Source: Cyclobacteriaceae bacterium
GTDB lineage: Bacteria; Bacteroidota; Bacteroidia; Cytophagales; Cyclobacteriaceae
DNA length: 7,548 bases
Assembly (NCBI GenBank): GCA_025455225.1
Contig: JALOMY010000136.1
Span: 1-7,548, forward strand
Reading direction: 5' to 3'
Shown here: piece after piece, positions 6,461 to 7,548 of the stretch
Layout: every line of letters starts with the position of its first letter
How positions within the stretch are numbered: the first letter of the stretch is position 1
Notes under the pieces: generated by a model
What the model was told of the DNA's origin: nothing
Databases searched by the model: none
What the model saw: only the letters and a program-made list of their open reading frames with translations
Made by a program: the position numbers and the translations under genes

Positions 6461-7514
6461 GCCCGAAATCGTGCAGAAATCGGCTGATCAATACTGGTTT
6501 AGGTAAATTATGAATAGCGGAAAGGGTATAAAATTGGAAAGGAAAATCCTTTCTGGCGGGTTTTCTTTTAAGTTTTATAACAATGAACCGGCAGCGAATA
6601 GCTTGGTGACTCAGAATATGTTTATAGGTATCTGAAATTGTTTCAATAGAGAGAATCGGATTTAATTTCTTCAGCTTTTCATCCTCTTTAAGAATTTTTT
6701 CAGGCTTTGTTGTGCGGGATTTTTCAACGAGGTAAAATTCATATAAACCTTTCCAGATGTCTTTGTTCTGGCGGCCAGTCATCGCAATGGATTTTCCATG
6801 CTTTACAACAAAATAGTAAAAGTAACGCGTTTGCTTTTCGCGGGATTGAATTTTAACCGGCAATGATTCCTGCAAATTGTTTTGCCTGGCCAGGCAACCG
6901 GAACTGAGAATGCAATCATCGCATTTCGGATTCTTTGGCACACAATGCAAGGCACCGAATTCCATAATGGCCTGGTTGTATTCACCCGGATCCGCGGAAT
7001 GAATAAGTTGATTCGCCAGTGAAGAGAATTCCTTTTTACCAGCTAAGGAATTGATCGGTGTTTCTATACCAAATACACGCGCAAGCACACGAAAAACATT
7101 TCCGTCAACAACCGCTACCGGTTCCTTGCCTGCAATAGATGCAATGGCCGCAGCCGTGTATTCACCAATGCCCGGTAATTGAATTAATTCATCGTATCGC
7201 GAAGGAAAAACACCCTTAAATTCTTTCACTACCAATTTAGCGCATGCATGCAGATTGCGGGCGCGTGTATAATAACCAAGGCCTTGCCACAAGCGTAATA
7301 CCTTTTCTTCAGAAGAAGCAGCGAGGGCATGAACATCCGGAAATTCAGTCACAAATTTATGGTAATATGGTAACCCCTGGCTAACACGTGTTTGTTGCAG
7401 AATAATTTCTGAAAGCCAGATTTTAAACGGATCGCTGGTTTCGCGCCATGGAAGATTTCGCTTGTTATTTTGATACCATTCAATGATTTTCTTCGAGAAA
7501 AACCTGACCTCCAT
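6453..7514 (-). CDS. mutY: A/G-specific adenine glycosylase MutY
   Basis: 353 residues. MutY removes adenine mispaired with 8-oxoguanine or guanine in base-excision repair. Visible: LPWR (21-24); the catalytic glutamate E36 in SEIILQQTRV; the helix-hairpin-helix LPGIGEYTAAAI (113-124); catalytic D137 in VVDGNV; and the [4Fe-4S] ligands C191-x6-C198-x2-C201-x5-C207. The C-terminal NUDIX-like domain starts around 228. It contains L301-S302-H303 at the place of the FSH loop that senses 8-oxoguanine in E. coli MutY, so Ser and His are kept and Phe is replaced by Leu. The start is taken as the ATG at 7514, giving the usual short N-terminus before FSKKIIEWY. The frame remains open upstream, including a TTG at 7538, to the window edge. 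ssb follows after 115 nt. The promoter would lie mostly outside the window. Confidence 0.97.
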   Translation of the reverse strand: MEVRFFSKKIIEWYQNNKRNLPWRETSDPFKIWLSEIILQQTRVSQGLPYYHKFVTEFPDVHALAASSEEKVLRLWQGLGYYTRARNLHACAKLVVKEFKGVFPSRYDELIQLPGIGEYTAAAIASIAGKEPVAVVDGNVFRVLARVFGIETPINSLAGKKEFSSLANQLIHSADPGEYNQAIMEFGALHCVPKNPKCDDCILSSGCLARQNNLQESLPVKIQSREKQTRYFYYFVVKHGKSIAMTGRQNKDIWKGLYEFYLVEKSRTTKPEKILKEDEKLKKLNPILSIETISDTYKHILSHQAIRCRFIVIKLKRKPARKDFPFQFYTLSAIHNLPKPVLISRFLHDFGLL

Positions 7515-7548
7515 CCCTCTGATTATCAATTTTTTCAATATTAATTTT

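Noticed and set aside
7515..7538. MutY start at the upstream TTG (7538)
   Set aside because: It adds eight residues not expected in MutY. The ATG at 7514 gives the usual distance to the conserved FSKKIIEWY and LPWR segments.

Overview
The window looks like a chromosomal segment from a gliding-lineage member of the Bacteroidota, most likely Cytophagales. The main evidence is the order mutY – ssb – gldE – gldD on one strand, an arrangement typical of that phylum in which two gliding-motility/type IX secretion genes sit behind DNA-repair and replication genes. Signal peptides, a lipoprotein signal and one TAnnTTTG-type promoter also fit. The finer taxonomic placement is inference.

Layout. Seven protein-coding genes are recognised; six are on the minus strand and are read from high to low coordinates. 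From the right edge, mutY (adenine glycosylase) is followed by a 115-nt gap holding a candidate promoter and an 11-bp perfect inverted repeat. Then come ssb (single-strand DNA-binding protein), gldE (CNNM/CBS/CorC membrane protein, apparently TTG-initiated) and gldD (lipoprotein; its ATG overlaps the end of gldE by 20 nt). These are followed by a PLP-dependent class V aminotransferase-like enzyme and a predicted exported protein made of two YCII-type halves. All these genes are co-directional, with gaps of 24, -20, 49 and 83 nt after ssb, so one long transcript is possible. The last gene ends 21 nt from a convergent plus-strand gene for a 2H-phosphoesterase/2'-5' RNA ligase-family protein. That gene is divergent (74 nt) from a predicted exported amidohydrolase that runs off the left edge.

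Functionally, mutY and ssb act on DNA, gldE and gldD act in the envelope, and the four left-hand genes are accessory enzymes whose substrates cannot be read from the sequence. No tRNA, rRNA, CRISPR array, insertion sequence, phage gene or integration site was seen, and no gap between genes exceeds 115 nt. I did not find a clearly new system. The most interesting non-coding item is the inverted repeat in the predicted ssb–gldE–gldD leader; the most interesting protein is the exported double-YCII protein.
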